Shown here: in pieces, positions 1-8,979 of the stretch
Layout of the letters: each line of letters starts with the position of its first letter
Numbering within the stretch: the stretch's first letter is position 1
NCBI RefSeq assembly: GCF_009498035.1
Contig: NZ_CP034550.1
Span: 434,001 to 498,000 of the forward strand
Source: Saccharothrix syringae
GTDB taxonomy: Bacteria > Actinomycetota > Actinomycetes > Mycobacteriales > Pseudonocardiaceae
Length of the DNA: 64,000 nt
Direction of reading: 5' to 3'
The notes under the pieces: generated by a model
Seen by the model: the letters and a program-made list of their open reading frames with translations, nothing else
Told to the model about the DNA's origin: nothing
Databases searched by the model: none
Position numbers and translations under genes: made by a program

Positions 1-2
1 AG

Positions 3-707
3 TGGCAGGCGGTCGCCGAGATCGGGCTGGCCTCGGCCCGGGTGGTCGGCGACCGGTTCGGCGAGGTGCTGGTGCTGCACGCCATGCAGGACATCGACAA
101 CCGCACCGGGTCGCTGCGGGGCACGCTGGAGCGGGCCGAGCTGGCCCACGCGATCGCGCTGGAGCTGGGCGAGGCGCGCTACGTGGTGATGACGCTGGAC
201 AAGCTGGCGCTGGCGCTGGTCGCGGAGGGGCGGCTGGAGGAGGCGCTGGTGCGGCACCGGGAGGCCGTCGAGATCGCCAGGCGCGACGTCGACCCGATCG
301 GCGAGGCGACCGTGCTCAACAACCTGGCCCAGACCGAGCAGCTGCTGGGGCAGCGGGAGAAGGCGGCGCAGCACCAGTTCCGGGCGGTGGAGCTGTACCA
401 CCGGGTCGGTGACGAGCGGGCCTACGCGGTGGCGGTGAACAACCTCGCCGAGCTGTACGCCGAGCTGGGGCTGCTGCCCGAGGCCGAGGAGCACGCCCGG
501 CAGGGCGTCGAGCTGGCCCGCGGCGGGTCGATGCAGTTCGAGGAGGCGTTCGGGCGGCAGGTGCTGGGTCAGGTGCTGGCCGCCCGGGGCGAGCGGGTGG
601 CGGCGCAAGCGGAGCTCGCGGAATCGCTTCGGCTGTTCGTACGCCTGGGGTCGCCGCGGGCGACGTTGGTCCGAACGGCCCTTGAAGCGTTGACCACCGG
701 GATTTAG
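3..707 (+). CDS. TPR-repeat protein, C-terminal part (5' end outside window)
   Basis: The frame is open from the window edge to a TAG at 705-707, so the start lies upstream. The visible ~234 residues are almost entirely helical tetratricopeptide-like repeats. They contain paired helices with Leu/Ala/Tyr spacing, such as LNNLAQTEQLLGQ and VNNLAELYAELGL. Chains of TPRs at the C-terminus are typical of AfsR/SARP or NB-ARC type actinobacterial regulators, but no DNA-binding or NTPase part is visible here, so that identity is inference. No enzyme motif is seen. The gene ends before a convergent SGNH hydrolase on the minus strand. Confidence 0.75.
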   Translation, partial: WQAVAEIGLASARVVGDRFGEVLVLHAMQDIDNRTGSLRGTLERAELAHAIALELGEARYVVMTLDKLALALVAEGRLEEALVRHREAVEIARRDVDPIGEATVLNNLAQTEQLLGQREKAAQHQFRAVELYHRVGDERAYAVAVNNLAELYAELGLLPEAEEHARQGVELARGGSMQFEEAFGRQVLGQVLAARGERVAAQAELAESLRLFVRLGSPRATLVRTALEALTTGI

Positions 708-887
708 CCGCCGTTTAGCTGCGGGGCCCGGGGTCGTGGGAACTTTGACGGGCGCTGATCAAGCCAGTGGGGTCGGCGCGCGGGTGGCTCTTGGAGGGGG
801 GAATCCAGGGGGGAAAGCCACCCGGCCCGGTCGGCCGGCGTTCGGGGGAGAGCGCCGGCCGACCGGGACCCGACTCGTCGCGGTTGT

Positions 888-1655
888 TCAGTCCGAGGAC
901 AGCGGGAGCAGTTCCGGGCGCTTCGGCGCCAGCCCGTCGCCCATCGACTCGCCCCGCAGCTGGCGGGCGATCCACGGCACCACGTGCTCGCGGGCCCACT
1001 TCAGGTCGTGGCGGCGCTGGGTCATCCAGTCCTCGTCCACCGGCGGCGGCCAGGGGGTGTTCCACTCCTCGTCCGGGGAGTGGCCCAGGACCTCCGCGGC
1101 GCGCAGCGCCACCCGGCGGTGTCCCTCCGGCGAGAGGTGCAGGCGGTCCTCCGACCAGGCCCGCCGGTCGTGCAGGACGGTCATCGACCAGAGGTCCACG
1201 ACCCGGCAGTGGTAGCGCTCGGCCACCGACCACAGGTGGCTGTTGTAGACGGCCACCTTGCCGCGCAGGGAGCGCAGGAGCGGGGTGTGCTTGGGGTCGA
1301 AGCCGGTGAAGATCAGGACCTCGCAGCCCGCGGCGCGCAGGTCGGCCACGGCGATCTCGTACACCTCGGCCACCGCGTCCGGGTCGCTGCCGGGCACCAG
1401 GATGTCGTTGCCGCCGCCGCAGAAGGTGACCAGCCTGGGCTTGAGCGAGACGGCCAGCGGGATCTGCTCGTCGACGATCTCCTGGAGCATCTTGCCCCGG
1501 ATGGCCAGGTTGGCGTAGCGCAGGCTCGGGTGCTTCAGGGACAGCATCGCGGCCAGCCGGTCCGCCCAGCCCACGTAGCCGCCGGTCGGCGCCGGGTCGT
1601 CCAGGCCCTCGGTGAAGCTGTCCCCCAGTGCGACGAAGCTGTCCAGGCGTTCCAT
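888..1655 (-). CDS. SGNH/GDSL-family hydrolase
   Basis: A 255-residue protein with the SGNH esterase/lipase blocks in order: block I GDSF with Ser13, GGND around residues 81-84, and the block V dyad D170/H173 in DRLHLSPEGH. The family hydrolyses esters (lipids, acetylated sugars or thioesters) with a flat alpha/beta fold; the substrate cannot be read from sequence. No signal peptide is seen, so it is probably cytoplasmic. An ATG start at 1655 places the GDS motif at the expected distance from the N-terminus and follows a GGAGG-like stretch. It appears to be a single-gene unit. Confidence 0.85.
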   Translation of the reverse strand: MERLDSFVALGDSFTEGLDDPAPTGGYVGWADRLAAMLSLKHPSLRYANLAIRGKMLQEIVDEQIPLAVSLKPRLVTFCGGGNDILVPGSDPDAVAEVYEIAVADLRAAGCEVLIFTGFDPKHTPLLRSLRGKVAVYNSHLWSVAERYHCRVVDLWSMTVLHDRRAWSEDRLHLSPEGHRRVALRAAEVLGHSPDEEWNTPWPPPVDEDWMTQRRHDLKWAREHVVPWIARQLRGESMGDGLAPKRPELLPLSSD

Positions 1656-1854
1656 GGTCCCTCCCTACGCGCGGCACCCCCGTGACCGCGCCAGTCAGCA
1701 TGCAACGCCATCGGGCGCCTGCGCCACCGCCGGTTCGCGACGCTGTTACCGATGTGTCACCCGCTGGTGTGAACCCGTGTCGGCAATGGGTGATTCACCG
1801 CGTTCGGGACCCGGAGATGTGGTGCACATCGCTCATCCCAACCCCGACAAATCC

Positions 1855-1917
1855 CGCGAGTCGAACCTCCAGAACCCCCGTGTCGAACCTCCGGGACCCC
1901 CGAGTTCGACATTCGGG
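1855..1917. repeat. Modular intergenic repeat array 1 (3 units)
   Basis: Three adjoining units of 24, 22 and 17 bp at 1855, 1879 and 1901. The first two share the core GTCGAACCTCC; the last reads CGAGTTCGACATTC. GTCGAAC and GTTCGAC can pair as a hairpin. It is the same family as the arrays at 21691, 28735, 40833 and 42403. It lies about 200 bp upstream of the SGNH gene. Confidence 0.85.
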
Positions 1918-2222
1918 TGGGGCCGGTGAGAGGGGCGGGGCGGCGCGGCGCGGCGCTGGGCTGCGGCGGGGCTGGGCCGGGGCTGGGCTGGGGTGCGAGG
2001 GGCCGGGCAGGGCTGGGCTGCGGCTGGGAGCGAGGGGCCAGGCGGGCCGGGGCTGAGGCTGGGCTGGGGCTGGGCTGGGGCTGGGCTGGGGTGCGAGGGG
2101 CCGGGCTGGGCCTGGAAGAGGGAGGAGCGGGAAGGGGTCGGCTGGGAAGGGGACCGAGAGGGGGGAGGGGTGGGCCGGGGCGGGGGAGGGCTGCCGCCGG
2201 GAGCCTCCCCCGCCCCGACGTC
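1918..2222. other. G-rich low-complexity intergenic stretch
   Basis: About 300 bp without a gene, made of degenerate GGGCTGGGCTGGGG-type repeats on the plus strand. One motif ending in GTGCGAGGGGCCGGGC occurs twice (about 1992 and 2091). It contains many runs of three or more G, so quadruplex formation is possible. It sits between array 1 and the 3' end of the minus-strand sugar kinase. No coding signal is seen. Confidence 0.7.
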
Positions 2223-3221
2223 TCAGCCGCCCGCGGCCAGGGCGGCGGGCTCCCGGTAGGCGGCGCGCAGCCGCTGCTCGGCCGCCGGGGCCGCGCCCAG
2301 CGCGTCCAGGCCCAGCAGGGCCGCCCCGACCACCGGCGGCACGTCCACCACGCGCACCCGCGCGGCGGGCGCCCCCGCGACCAGTCGCGCCCGGACCGCG
2401 TCGACCACCACGTCACCGGTGCCGGTCAGCACGCCGCCGCCCAGCACCACGTCCACCGGTTCGGCCAGCAGCGCCAGGCGGGACAGCGACACGCGGGCCA
2501 GCAGCACGACCTCCTCCACCAGCCGGTCCACCACCGCCCGGGCCACCGGGTCGCCGGCCGCCGCCACCTCGAACAGCAGCGGGCACAGGGCGTTCGGGTC
2601 GAAGTCGACCTCGCCGAGGTGCAGCCGCTCCACCGCCTCGGCCAGCGTCGCCGTCCCGTAGTGCGCGGTCACCGCGTCCAGCAGCGCGGTCGGCTCGCCC
2701 CGGCCGTCCTCGGCCCGCACGGCCAGCCACAGGGCCTCGGACCCGATGTGCGCGCCGCCGCCCCAGTCGCCGGAGATCCGGCCCAGGGCCGGGAACCGGT
2801 GCACCCGCCCGTCCGGGGCCACGGCCACGCAGTTGATGCCCGCGCCGCACACCACGGCCACGCCGATGCCGTCCGCGGTGCCCGCCCGCAGCAGGGCGAA
2901 CGTGTCGTTGCCGACCACGGTCGTGGTCGACCAGCCGCGCGCCTCGATGGCCGCGCGCAGGTCGTCCTCCTCCTTCGGGAGGTCGGCGCCCGCCAGGTAG
3001 GCGGCGGTGTGGGCGGCGATCGGCTCGCCCGCGGGCAGGCCGGCCTGGCGGGCCGCCCGGCGGGCCAGGTCCTCGAAGACCTCCAGGCTGCGCGCCAGGC
3101 CCACGTTCTGCGGTGACGCGCCCGGGCCCAGGACCCGGGCCAGTACCCGCCCGTCCAGGTCGACCAGGGCCATCGCGGTCTTGCTGTTCCCCCCGTCCAC
3201 GGCCAGCACCCGCCGGGTCAC
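2223..3221 (-). CDS. BadF/BadG-type sugar kinase (N-acetylglucosamine kinase-like)
   Basis: A 332-residue ASKHA-fold ATPase. The phosphate-1 loop is DGGNSKT at residues 8-14, a second glycine loop is VVCGAGIN, and a late loop is VLGGGVLTGTG. The family (Pfam BcrAD_BadFG) includes eukaryotic-type GlcNAc kinases; phosphorylation of an amino sugar or glucoside-derived sugar is inferred from context. The GTG start overlaps the GH4 stop by 4 bp, so the two are translationally coupled. It is the last gene of the ROK-ABC-GH4 operon. A second BadF kinase lies at 18259. Confidence 0.8.
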   Translation of the reverse strand: MTRRVLAVDGGNSKTAMALVDLDGRVLARVLGPGASPQNVGLARSLEVFEDLARRAARQAGLPAGEPIAAHTAAYLAGADLPKEEDDLRAAIEARGWSTTTVVGNDTFALLRAGTADGIGVAVVCGAGINCVAVAPDGRVHRFPALGRISGDWGGGAHIGSEALWLAVRAEDGRGEPTALLDAVTAHYGTATLAEAVERLHLGEVDFDPNALCPLLFEVAAAGDPVARAVVDRLVEEVVLLARVSLSRLALLAEPVDVVLGGGVLTGTGDVVVDAVRARLVAGAPAARVRVVDVPPVVGAALLGLDALGAAPAAEQRLRAAYREPAALAAGG

Positions 3222-4489
3222 CCGCGGCCCCCCGCCCGGGGCAGGTGGGCGGCGTTGGCCGCGACGAGGTCGTCGGCCAGCCGGTCGGCCAACGCGTGCT
3301 GCCCGACCAGCGGGTGCGCCAGCAGGGCGTCCGCCACCCGGTCCCGGCCACCGCGCAGCGCCGCGGTCAGGGCCAGGTGCTCGTAGGCGGTCACGTGCGC
3401 GATCAGCCCGGACATCGACGGCGGCACCGGCGGCACCGGCAGCGGGTGGGCGCCGGTGGTGTCGACCTCGGCGGGCACCTCGACCACCGCGTCGTCCGGC
3501 AGGAACGGGAGCGCGCCGTCGTTGCGGACGTTGACCACGTGGCGCGTCGGGGGCTGCCCGCTGGTCAGGGCGTGCACCAGCTGCACGGCCGCCTCCGAGT
3601 AGTACGCGCCGCCGCGCTTGCCGAGCTGCTCGGGCTTGGTGACCACGGCGGGGTCGCGGTAGAGGTCCAGCAGCTCCTTCTCCACGGCCGCCACCACCTC
3701 GGCCCGGGGCGGTTCGACCTGCTGCTTCCGCACCACCTCGTCGTGCTCGTAGAAGTACTTGAGGTAGTAGGACGGCACGGCGCCCAGGCGGCGCATCAGC
3801 GCCGCCGGCAGGCCGATGTGCCCGGCCAGCGCCTCCGCGTGGTGGGCCAGCAGGTCCGGCAGCCGGTCGACGCCCGCCACCCGGACCCCGGTCTCCCAGG
3901 TCAGGTGGTTGAGGCCCACGTGTTCCAGGACCACCTCGTCCGGGGCCGCGCCCAGCAGCGCGGCGGTCCAGCGCTGGAACGTGATGGCCACGTTGCACAG
4001 CCCCACGGCCCGGTGGCCCGCCTGGAGCAGGGCGCGGGTGACGATGCCGACCGGGTTGGTGAAGTTGACGATCCAGGTGCCCTCGCCCGCGACCCGCCGG
4101 ACCCGGTCGGCGATGTCGAGCACCACCGGCACGGTGCGCAGCGCCTTGGCCAGGCCGCCCGCGCCGGTCGTCTCCTGCCCCACGCAGTCGCAGCGCAGCG
4201 GGAACGTCTCGTCGGACGCCCGGGCCGCCTGGCCGCCGACCCGCAGCTGGAGCAGCACGGCCGAGGCGCCGTCCGCGCCGCGCTCCAGGTCGGTGGTCGT
4301 GGTGACCCTCGCGGGGTGGCCGGCGTGCGCCAGCAGCCGCCGGGCGAACGCGCCCACCACCGCCAGGCGCTCGGCGTCCGGGTCGACCAGGGCTATCTCG
4401 TCGACGGCGAGGCTGGTGCGCCGCCCGGCGATGCCGTCGACCAACTCGGGCGTGTACGTGGACCCGCCCCCGACCACGGTGAGCTTCAC
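3218..4489 (-). CDS. Glycoside hydrolase family 4 (6-phospho-glycosidase type)
   Basis: A 423-residue GH4 enzyme. The NAD-binding loop is VVGGGSTYTPE at residues 5-15, NFTNPVG is at 142-148, the metal/catalytic Cys-Asn is at 165-166 and GLNH at 192-195. GH4 enzymes cleave glycosides by an unusual NAD+ and Mn2+ dependent oxidation-elimination mechanism. 6-Phospho-beta-glucosidases are the closest type by eye. The usual CNxP motif reads CNVA, a small departure. The GTG start overlaps the upstream permease stop by 4 bp. Because the transporter is ABC (non-phosphorylating) and a kinase follows, the true substrate may be unphosphorylated. Confidence 0.88.
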   Translation of the reverse strand: MKLTVVGGGSTYTPELVDGIAGRRTSLAVDEIALVDPDAERLAVVGAFARRLLAHAGHPARVTTTTDLERGADGASAVLLQLRVGGQAARASDETFPLRCDCVGQETTGAGGLAKALRTVPVVLDIADRVRRVAGEGTWIVNFTNPVGIVTRALLQAGHRAVGLCNVAITFQRWTAALLGAAPDEVVLEHVGLNHLTWETGVRVAGVDRLPDLLAHHAEALAGHIGLPAALMRRLGAVPSYYLKYFYEHDEVVRKQQVEPPRAEVVAAVEKELLDLYRDPAVVTKPEQLGKRGGAYYSEAAVQLVHALTSGQPPTRHVVNVRNDGALPFLPDDAVVEVPAEVDTTGAHPLPVPPVPPSMSGLIAHVTAYEHLALTAALRGGRDRVADALLAHPLVGQHALADRLADDLVAANAAHLPRAGGRG

Positions 4490-5313
4490 CCCTTGACTCC
4501 AGTGAACGTGACGCCCCGGACGAACGAGCGCTGCGCGAACGCGAACAGCACGATCGCCGGGAGCATGACCAGCAGGGTGACGGCCATGGCCAGGTTCCAC
4601 TGGACCTGGTGCAGGCTCTTGAACGACGACAGCGCCAGCGACAGCGTCCACTGCTCCGGGACCTCGCTGGTGTAGAGCAGCGGTCCGAAGTAGTCGTTCC
4701 ACGTGTAGAGGAAGCAGAACAGGGCGGTCGCCGCGATGCCGGGGCGCGCCATCGGCACCACGACCCTCAGCAGGGCCTGGAACTCCGTGCAGCCGTCCAC
4801 CCTGGCCGCGTCCACGTAGGACTGGGGGATGGTCAGCATGAACTGGCGCAGCAGGAACACCGAGAAGGCGTCGAACAGGAAGTAGGGCACGACCAGCGGC
4901 CACAGGGTGCCGGTCAGGCCCAGGCTCGACCAGGCGTCGTACAGCGGCACGGCCACCACCTGCGGCGGCAGCAGCATGGCGCCGACCACCAGCAGGAACG
5001 CCGCCTGGCGGCCCCGCCAGCGCAGCTTCGCCAGGGCGTAGGCGGCCGGCACGGACGACAGCAGCATGCCCGCGGTGGCCAGCAGCGAGTACAGCAGGCT
5101 GTTGCCCAGGTAGCGCAGCAGGGGCGCGGCCTCGAAGACCTCCAGGAAGTTGCCCCAGTGCCACTCGCGCGGCCACAGGTCCGCGGTGAACGCCTGCGAG
5201 TCCGACATGACCGCGGTGAGCAGCACGAACACCACCGGCAGCGCGAACATCAGGCCCAGCGCCAGGCCGGCGCTGTGGACCGCGATCCAGTCCAGGGTGC
5301 GGCGGGTGGTCAT
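4486..5313 (-). CDS. Sugar ABC transporter permease (MalG type)
   Basis: A 275-residue integral membrane protein with an N-terminal membrane segment (about residues 14-34) and several more. The EAA loop, contacting the ATPase, reads AARVDGCTEFQALLRVVVP. It is the second permease of a carbohydrate importer; its ATPase would be a shared MsiK-type protein encoded elsewhere. The ATG start overlaps the stop of the preceding permease by 4 bp. Confidence 0.9.
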   Translation of the reverse strand: MTTRRTLDWIAVHSAGLALGLMFALPVVFVLLTAVMSDSQAFTADLWPREWHWGNFLEVFEAAPLLRYLGNSLLYSLLATAGMLLSSVPAAYALAKLRWRGRQAAFLLVVGAMLLPPQVVAVPLYDAWSSLGLTGTLWPLVVPYFLFDAFSVFLLRQFMLTIPQSYVDAARVDGCTEFQALLRVVVPMARPGIAATALFCFLYTWNDYFGPLLYTSEVPEQWTLSLALSSFKSLHQVQWNLAMAVTLLVMLPAIVLFAFAQRSFVRGVTFTGVKG

Positions 5314-6284
5314 CCTTCCTCCTGGGGGGTGGCCCTGCGCAGCCGCCGCACGAGCAGCGCCGTGGCGGCGAAGGAGGCGACGAACAGCACGGTCGCCATC
5401 GCCGACGCGTAACCCATGTCGAAGTAGCGGAAGCCCTGCGTGTAGAGCCACACCGGGAACGTCAGGGTCGAGTTCTCCGGGAAGCCGATGTTCTTGGTGC
5501 TGCCGGTGACGTCGGCCGCGCCGCTGGCGGCCGAGCCGGCCACCACGGCCTGGGTGAACAGCTGGAGGGCCAGCACGATCGAGTTCACCACGCCGAACAG
5601 CAGCACCGGCGAGATGGACGGCAGCGTGACGTGCCACCACCGCCGCAGGGCGCCCGCGCCGTCCAGCTCGGCCGCCTCGTGCTGCTCGCGCGGGACGTCC
5701 AGGATCGCCGCCAGGATGATGATCATCAGGTCGCCGGACACCCACAGCACCACCGCGGCGATGCCGGGCTTGGCCCACGCCGGGTCGGCGAACCACAGCG
5801 GCCCCTCGACGCCGAACCAGCCCAGGAAGGCGTCCACCGGGCCCTCGTTCGGCCGCATGAGCAGGAAGAACACCAGGGTCGCGGCCACCGGCGGGGTGAG
5901 CGAGGGCAGGTAGCACAGGGTGCGCACCAGGCCGACGCCCGAGCGCAGCCGGGCGATCACCGAGGCGACGCCGAGGGCGAACGCCACGCGCGCGGACGTC
6001 AGCACGACCACGAACCACAGCGTGTTGCGCACCGAGGTCCAGAACAGGTCGTCGCCGAGCATGTAGGCGTAGTTCGCCAGGCCGGCCCACTCGGGCGGGT
6101 TGATCAGGTCGTACCTGGTGAACGAGAACCCGACCGTGGCCACCAGCGGGTAGGCGAAGAACAGGGTGAAGCCGAGCGCGGCGGGCGCGGTGAACGCCAG
6201 CGCGGTCAGCCGGCGCCGGGTGCGGGACCTCCCCGGTGGCGGGGAGGTCCGCGCGGCCCGCGCGCGGTCGAGCGTGGCCGTCAC
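5310..6284 (-). CDS. Sugar ABC transporter permease (MalF type)
   Basis: A 324-residue protein with a cytoplasmic N-terminal tail rich in Arg, about six membrane segments, and an EAA loop (HEAAELDGAGALRRWWHVTLP). It forms the transmembrane pair with the next gene. The GTG start at 6284 overlaps the TGA of the binding-protein gene by 4 bp, indicating a single transcript. Confidence 0.9.
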   Translation of the reverse strand: MTATLDRARAARTSPPPGRSRTRRRLTALAFTAPAALGFTLFFAYPLVATVGFSFTRYDLINPPEWAGLANYAYMLGDDLFWTSVRNTLWFVVVLTSARVAFALGVASVIARLRSGVGLVRTLCYLPSLTPPVAATLVFFLLMRPNEGPVDAFLGWFGVEGPLWFADPAWAKPGIAAVVLWVSGDLMIIILAAILDVPREQHEAAELDGAGALRRWWHVTLPSISPVLLFGVVNSIVLALQLFTQAVVAGSAASGAADVTGSTKNIGFPENSTLTFPVWLYTQGFRYFDMGYASAMATVLFVASFAATALLVRRLRRATPQEEG

Positions 6285-7609
6285 TTGCCGCTCTTCGCGA
6301 TCTGCTCGTCGATGCGCCGGTCGACCTCGCGCAGGCCCGCGGTCAGGTCGTCGACCTTCCCGGCCTGCCACGAGGTGGCGAAGTCGCCGACGGCCTTGAT
6401 GTGCGCGTCGCCGATCGGGGTCACCGGGTTGCCGCGCAGCTTGTCCGAGCGGGCCAGCTCGACGAACGTCCGGAAGTTCTCGTCGACCTCCAGCCGCGGG
6501 TCGGCCAGCGCGGCCCTGGTGCTCGGGACGTTCTTGATGGCGTTGGCCAGGTCGACGATGGTGCCGGTGTCGAAGGACAGGTGCTTGATCAGCTCCCAGG
6601 CGGCGCCGGGGTTCTTCGCGCCCTTGGGGATGCCCATGATCGAGCCCGCGGTGAACGCGGTGCCGTACAGCTCGGGCCTGCTGGTCGGGAACGGCGCGGT
6701 GCCGAAGTCCACCTCCGGCGCCTGGTCGGCCAGGAACGCGGTGCGGTACTCGCCGTCGATCATCATGGCGATCCGGCCCCGGTGGAACGCGTGGTCGGTG
6801 GAGAACTCCTGGCCGAGCCCGGCGCGGAACCGCTCCAGGTCGTCGTAGCCGTAGAAGTCGACGAGCTGCTTCTGGAACTCCAGCATCTCCGCCCACGCGG
6901 GCGTGGCCAGGGAGGACTTGCCGTCCGGCCCGGTCCACTCCGCGCCGAAGTGCGGCGCCCAGATGGGCGGCCGGTTGGCGTAGAACATCATGGTGGGCAG
7001 GAAGCCCGCGACCTCGATCGACCCGTCGGGCGCCCGCTTGGTGGTGCGCTTGGCGAAGTCGAGCAGCTCGGCGGTCGTCCTCGGCGGCGCGGTGATGCCC
7101 GCCTCGGCGAGCAGGGCCTTGTTGTAGTACAGCCCGTAGACGTCGCTGAGCAGCGGCATCGCGCACCGGTTGCCCTTGTACTCGCTGTAGGAGCGGACGG
7201 CCTCGGTGATCTGGCCCAGGTCGACGCGGTCGCGCTCGATGTAGGGCTTGAGCTCCTGGAAGGAGCCGGACGAGCAGAACTGGCCGATGTTGTCGGTGGT
7301 GAAGGACATGGCCACGTCCGGCGGGTTGCCGCCGCGGATGCCCGCGGTGATCTTGTCGTCGTCCTGGCTGCCCTCGTGCCTGATCTCGGCCTTGGGGTAC
7401 TTGGCCTTGAAGCTCTCCAGGGCCTTGGTGACCTCGGCCAGCTCGCGGCCGGAGTAGTTGCTCCAGACGGTCAGGGTGAAGCTCTCGTCGGCGCCGGGCG
7501 CCGCCGCCGGACCGGACGGCCCGGCGTCCCGGCCGGAGCCCGCGGCGCAGGCGGTCAGGGTTACCGCCGCGGCCACGCACAGCGACGCCGCGCGGTGGAG
7601 CTTGCGCAT
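6281..7609 (-). CDS. Sugar ABC transporter substrate-binding lipoprotein
   Basis: A 442-residue extracellular binding protein. The signal sequence ends in a lipobox LTAC with lipidated Cys21; the mature part is a family-1 solute-binding protein (FTLTVWSNYSGRELAEV at the start of the fold). It should capture a sugar outside the membrane for the two permeases. The ATG at 7609 has a clear AAGGAG site. It follows a ROK regulator by 38 bp. The ligand is unknown; the upstream DasR-like site and the downstream BadF kinase hint at an amino sugar or glucoside. Confidence 0.9.
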   Translation of the reverse strand: MRKLHRAASLCVAAAVTLTACAAGSGRDAGPSGPAAAPGADESFTLTVWSNYSGRELAEVTKALESFKAKYPKAEIRHEGSQDDDKITAGIRGGNPPDVAMSFTTDNIGQFCSSGSFQELKPYIERDRVDLGQITEAVRSYSEYKGNRCAMPLLSDVYGLYYNKALLAEAGITAPPRTTAELLDFAKRTTKRAPDGSIEVAGFLPTMMFYANRPPIWAPHFGAEWTGPDGKSSLATPAWAEMLEFQKQLVDFYGYDDLERFRAGLGQEFSTDHAFHRGRIAMMIDGEYRTAFLADQAPEVDFGTAPFPTSRPELYGTAFTAGSIMGIPKGAKNPGAAWELIKHLSFDTGTIVDLANAIKNVPSTRAALADPRLEVDENFRTFVELARSDKLRGNPVTPIGDAHIKAVGDFATSWQAGKVDDLTAGLREVDRRIDEQIAKSGK

Positions 7610-7647
7610 GTGCTCTCCTTCGTCAGCAGGGGACGTGAGGCGTTCCG

Positions 7648-8844
7648 CTAGTCGGGCGGCGGGCCGCCGAAGGGTTCGGTCGTGGCGGCGGGCAGGCCGA
7701 ACACCTGCTCCCGGGCGACCGACAGCGCGGCGTGCAGGGCGCCGGAGCGCACCGGTTTGCCGGTCACCTGGGCGAGCCGGACGGGGGTGCGGGGCACCAC
7801 GAGCAGGCGCAGCTCGGCGGCCACGAGGTCGGTGAGCGCGGTGCCGCCCGCGTGCGCGACCTCGCCGGAGAGCAGCACCAGCTCCGGGTCGAGCACGGCG
7901 ACCACGTTGGCCACGCCGGTGGCGATGCGGCGGGCGAGGTCGACCAGGAACTCGCGGCCCGCGGTGCCCTCGCCCAGGGCCTTGGCCACCGCGGCCCGGC
8001 CGGTGCGGGCTGACACGCCGTGCGCGCGGGCGAGCCGGGCGATGGCCGCGCTGCCGAGCAGGTCGCCGTAGCGGCTGCCGGTGCGGTCGGCGCCGGTGTC
8101 GGCGTGCGCGCGGTCGGGCACCCGCAGGGCGTCGACCTCGCCCGCGCCGCCGGTGGCGCCGCGCAGCAGCGCGCCGTTGACCACGACCGCGGCGCCGACC
8201 GCGTCCGCGGGCCACACCAGCACGAAGTCCTTCACGCCCCGGGCCCGGCCGGCGACCATCTCCTCCAGCGCGACCAGGTTCACGTCGTTCTCGACCGTGA
8301 CGCCGGTGCCGAGCAGCTCGCGCAGCTCCCGGGGCAGGTCCTTGTCGCCCCAGCCGGGCATGTGCGGCGCGTAGTTCAGCCTGCCGGTGGCGGGGTCGAC
8401 CGCGCCGGGGCTGCCCACGACCACGTGGTGCAGGGCCTCGGTGGTCAGGCCCGCCTGGGCGGCGGCCTTGGTGACCGCGCCGCGGAACGCCTCCAGCACG
8501 CCGGTGCGGGGCATGGGCGCGCGGTGCTCGGTGAGCACGGCGCCGGAGATGTCGGCCACGGCGACGTCGACCGCGTCGGGGGTGAGGTCCACCGCGGCGA
8601 CGTGGGCGAGCGCGCCGTTGACCGCCCACAGCTGCGCCCGCGGACCCCGCCCGCCGCCGCGCAGGCCGCTGCGCAGCACGGTGCCCTCGCCCTCCAGGCG
8701 GGTGAGCAGCTGGGCGGTGGCCGGTTTGGACAGGCCGATGAGGCCCTCCAGCTCCGACCTGGTCAGCGGGCCGTTGCGGAGCAGTGCCTCGATCGCGGCG
8801 CGGTCGTTGATCTCGCGCAGCAGCCTCGGGCTCCCGGCTCGCAT
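7648..8844 (-). CDS. ROK-family transcriptional regulator
   Basis: 398 residues: an N-terminal winged helix-turn-helix (about 10-60, LTRSELEGLIGLSKPATAQLL) fused to a ROK sugar-kinase-like domain with VENDVNLVALEE. The protein contains no cysteine, so the ROK zinc motif (CxCGxxGC) is absent. It probably represses its own operon (transporter, GH4, kinase) until a sugar ligand binds. It is the first gene of that operon. A DasR-like palindrome lies 68-83 bp upstream, suggesting a second layer of control. Confidence 0.88.
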   Translation of the reverse strand: MRAGSPRLLREINDRAAIEALLRNGPLTRSELEGLIGLSKPATAQLLTRLEGEGTVLRSGLRGGGRGPRAQLWAVNGALAHVAAVDLTPDAVDVAVADISGAVLTEHRAPMPRTGVLEAFRGAVTKAAAQAGLTTEALHHVVVGSPGAVDPATGRLNYAPHMPGWGDKDLPRELRELLGTGVTVENDVNLVALEEMVAGRARGVKDFVLVWPADAVGAAVVVNGALLRGATGGAGEVDALRVPDRAHADTGADRTGSRYGDLLGSAAIARLARAHGVSARTGRAAVAKALGEGTAGREFLVDLARRIATGVANVVAVLDPELVLLSGEVAHAGGTALTDLVAAELRLLVVPRTPVRLAQVTGKPVRSGALHAALSVAREQVFGLPAATTEPFGGPPPD

Positions 8845-8911
8845 CGGCGCTCCTGTCTGTTAACTTTCCAGACGATTTCGCCGAACGGTAGTGAGCCGGG
8901 TCACCGCCGTC

Positions 8912-8927
8912 AATGGTCTGGTCCACT
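8912..8927 (-). promoter_or_regulatory. DasR-like operator (dre) upstream of the ROK operon
   Basis: Read on the minus strand this is AGTGGACCAGACCATT, matching 13 of 16 positions of the dre form AGTGGTCTAGACCACT. It lies 68-83 bp before the ROK start and between that gene and the divergent DUF3159 gene. It is the weakest palindrome of the set because two mismatches fall near the centre. Confidence 0.55.
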
Positions 8928-8979
8928 GCCGAGACGGGGCCGTTACCCGGGTTAGGTCCCCCTAAGGCACCCTGGAGGC

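Noticed and set aside
2223..3998. 591-residue minus-strand protein including the kinase
   Set aside because: Its N-terminal half is the out-of-frame shadow of the GH4 gene; the kinase starts at the GTG at 3221.
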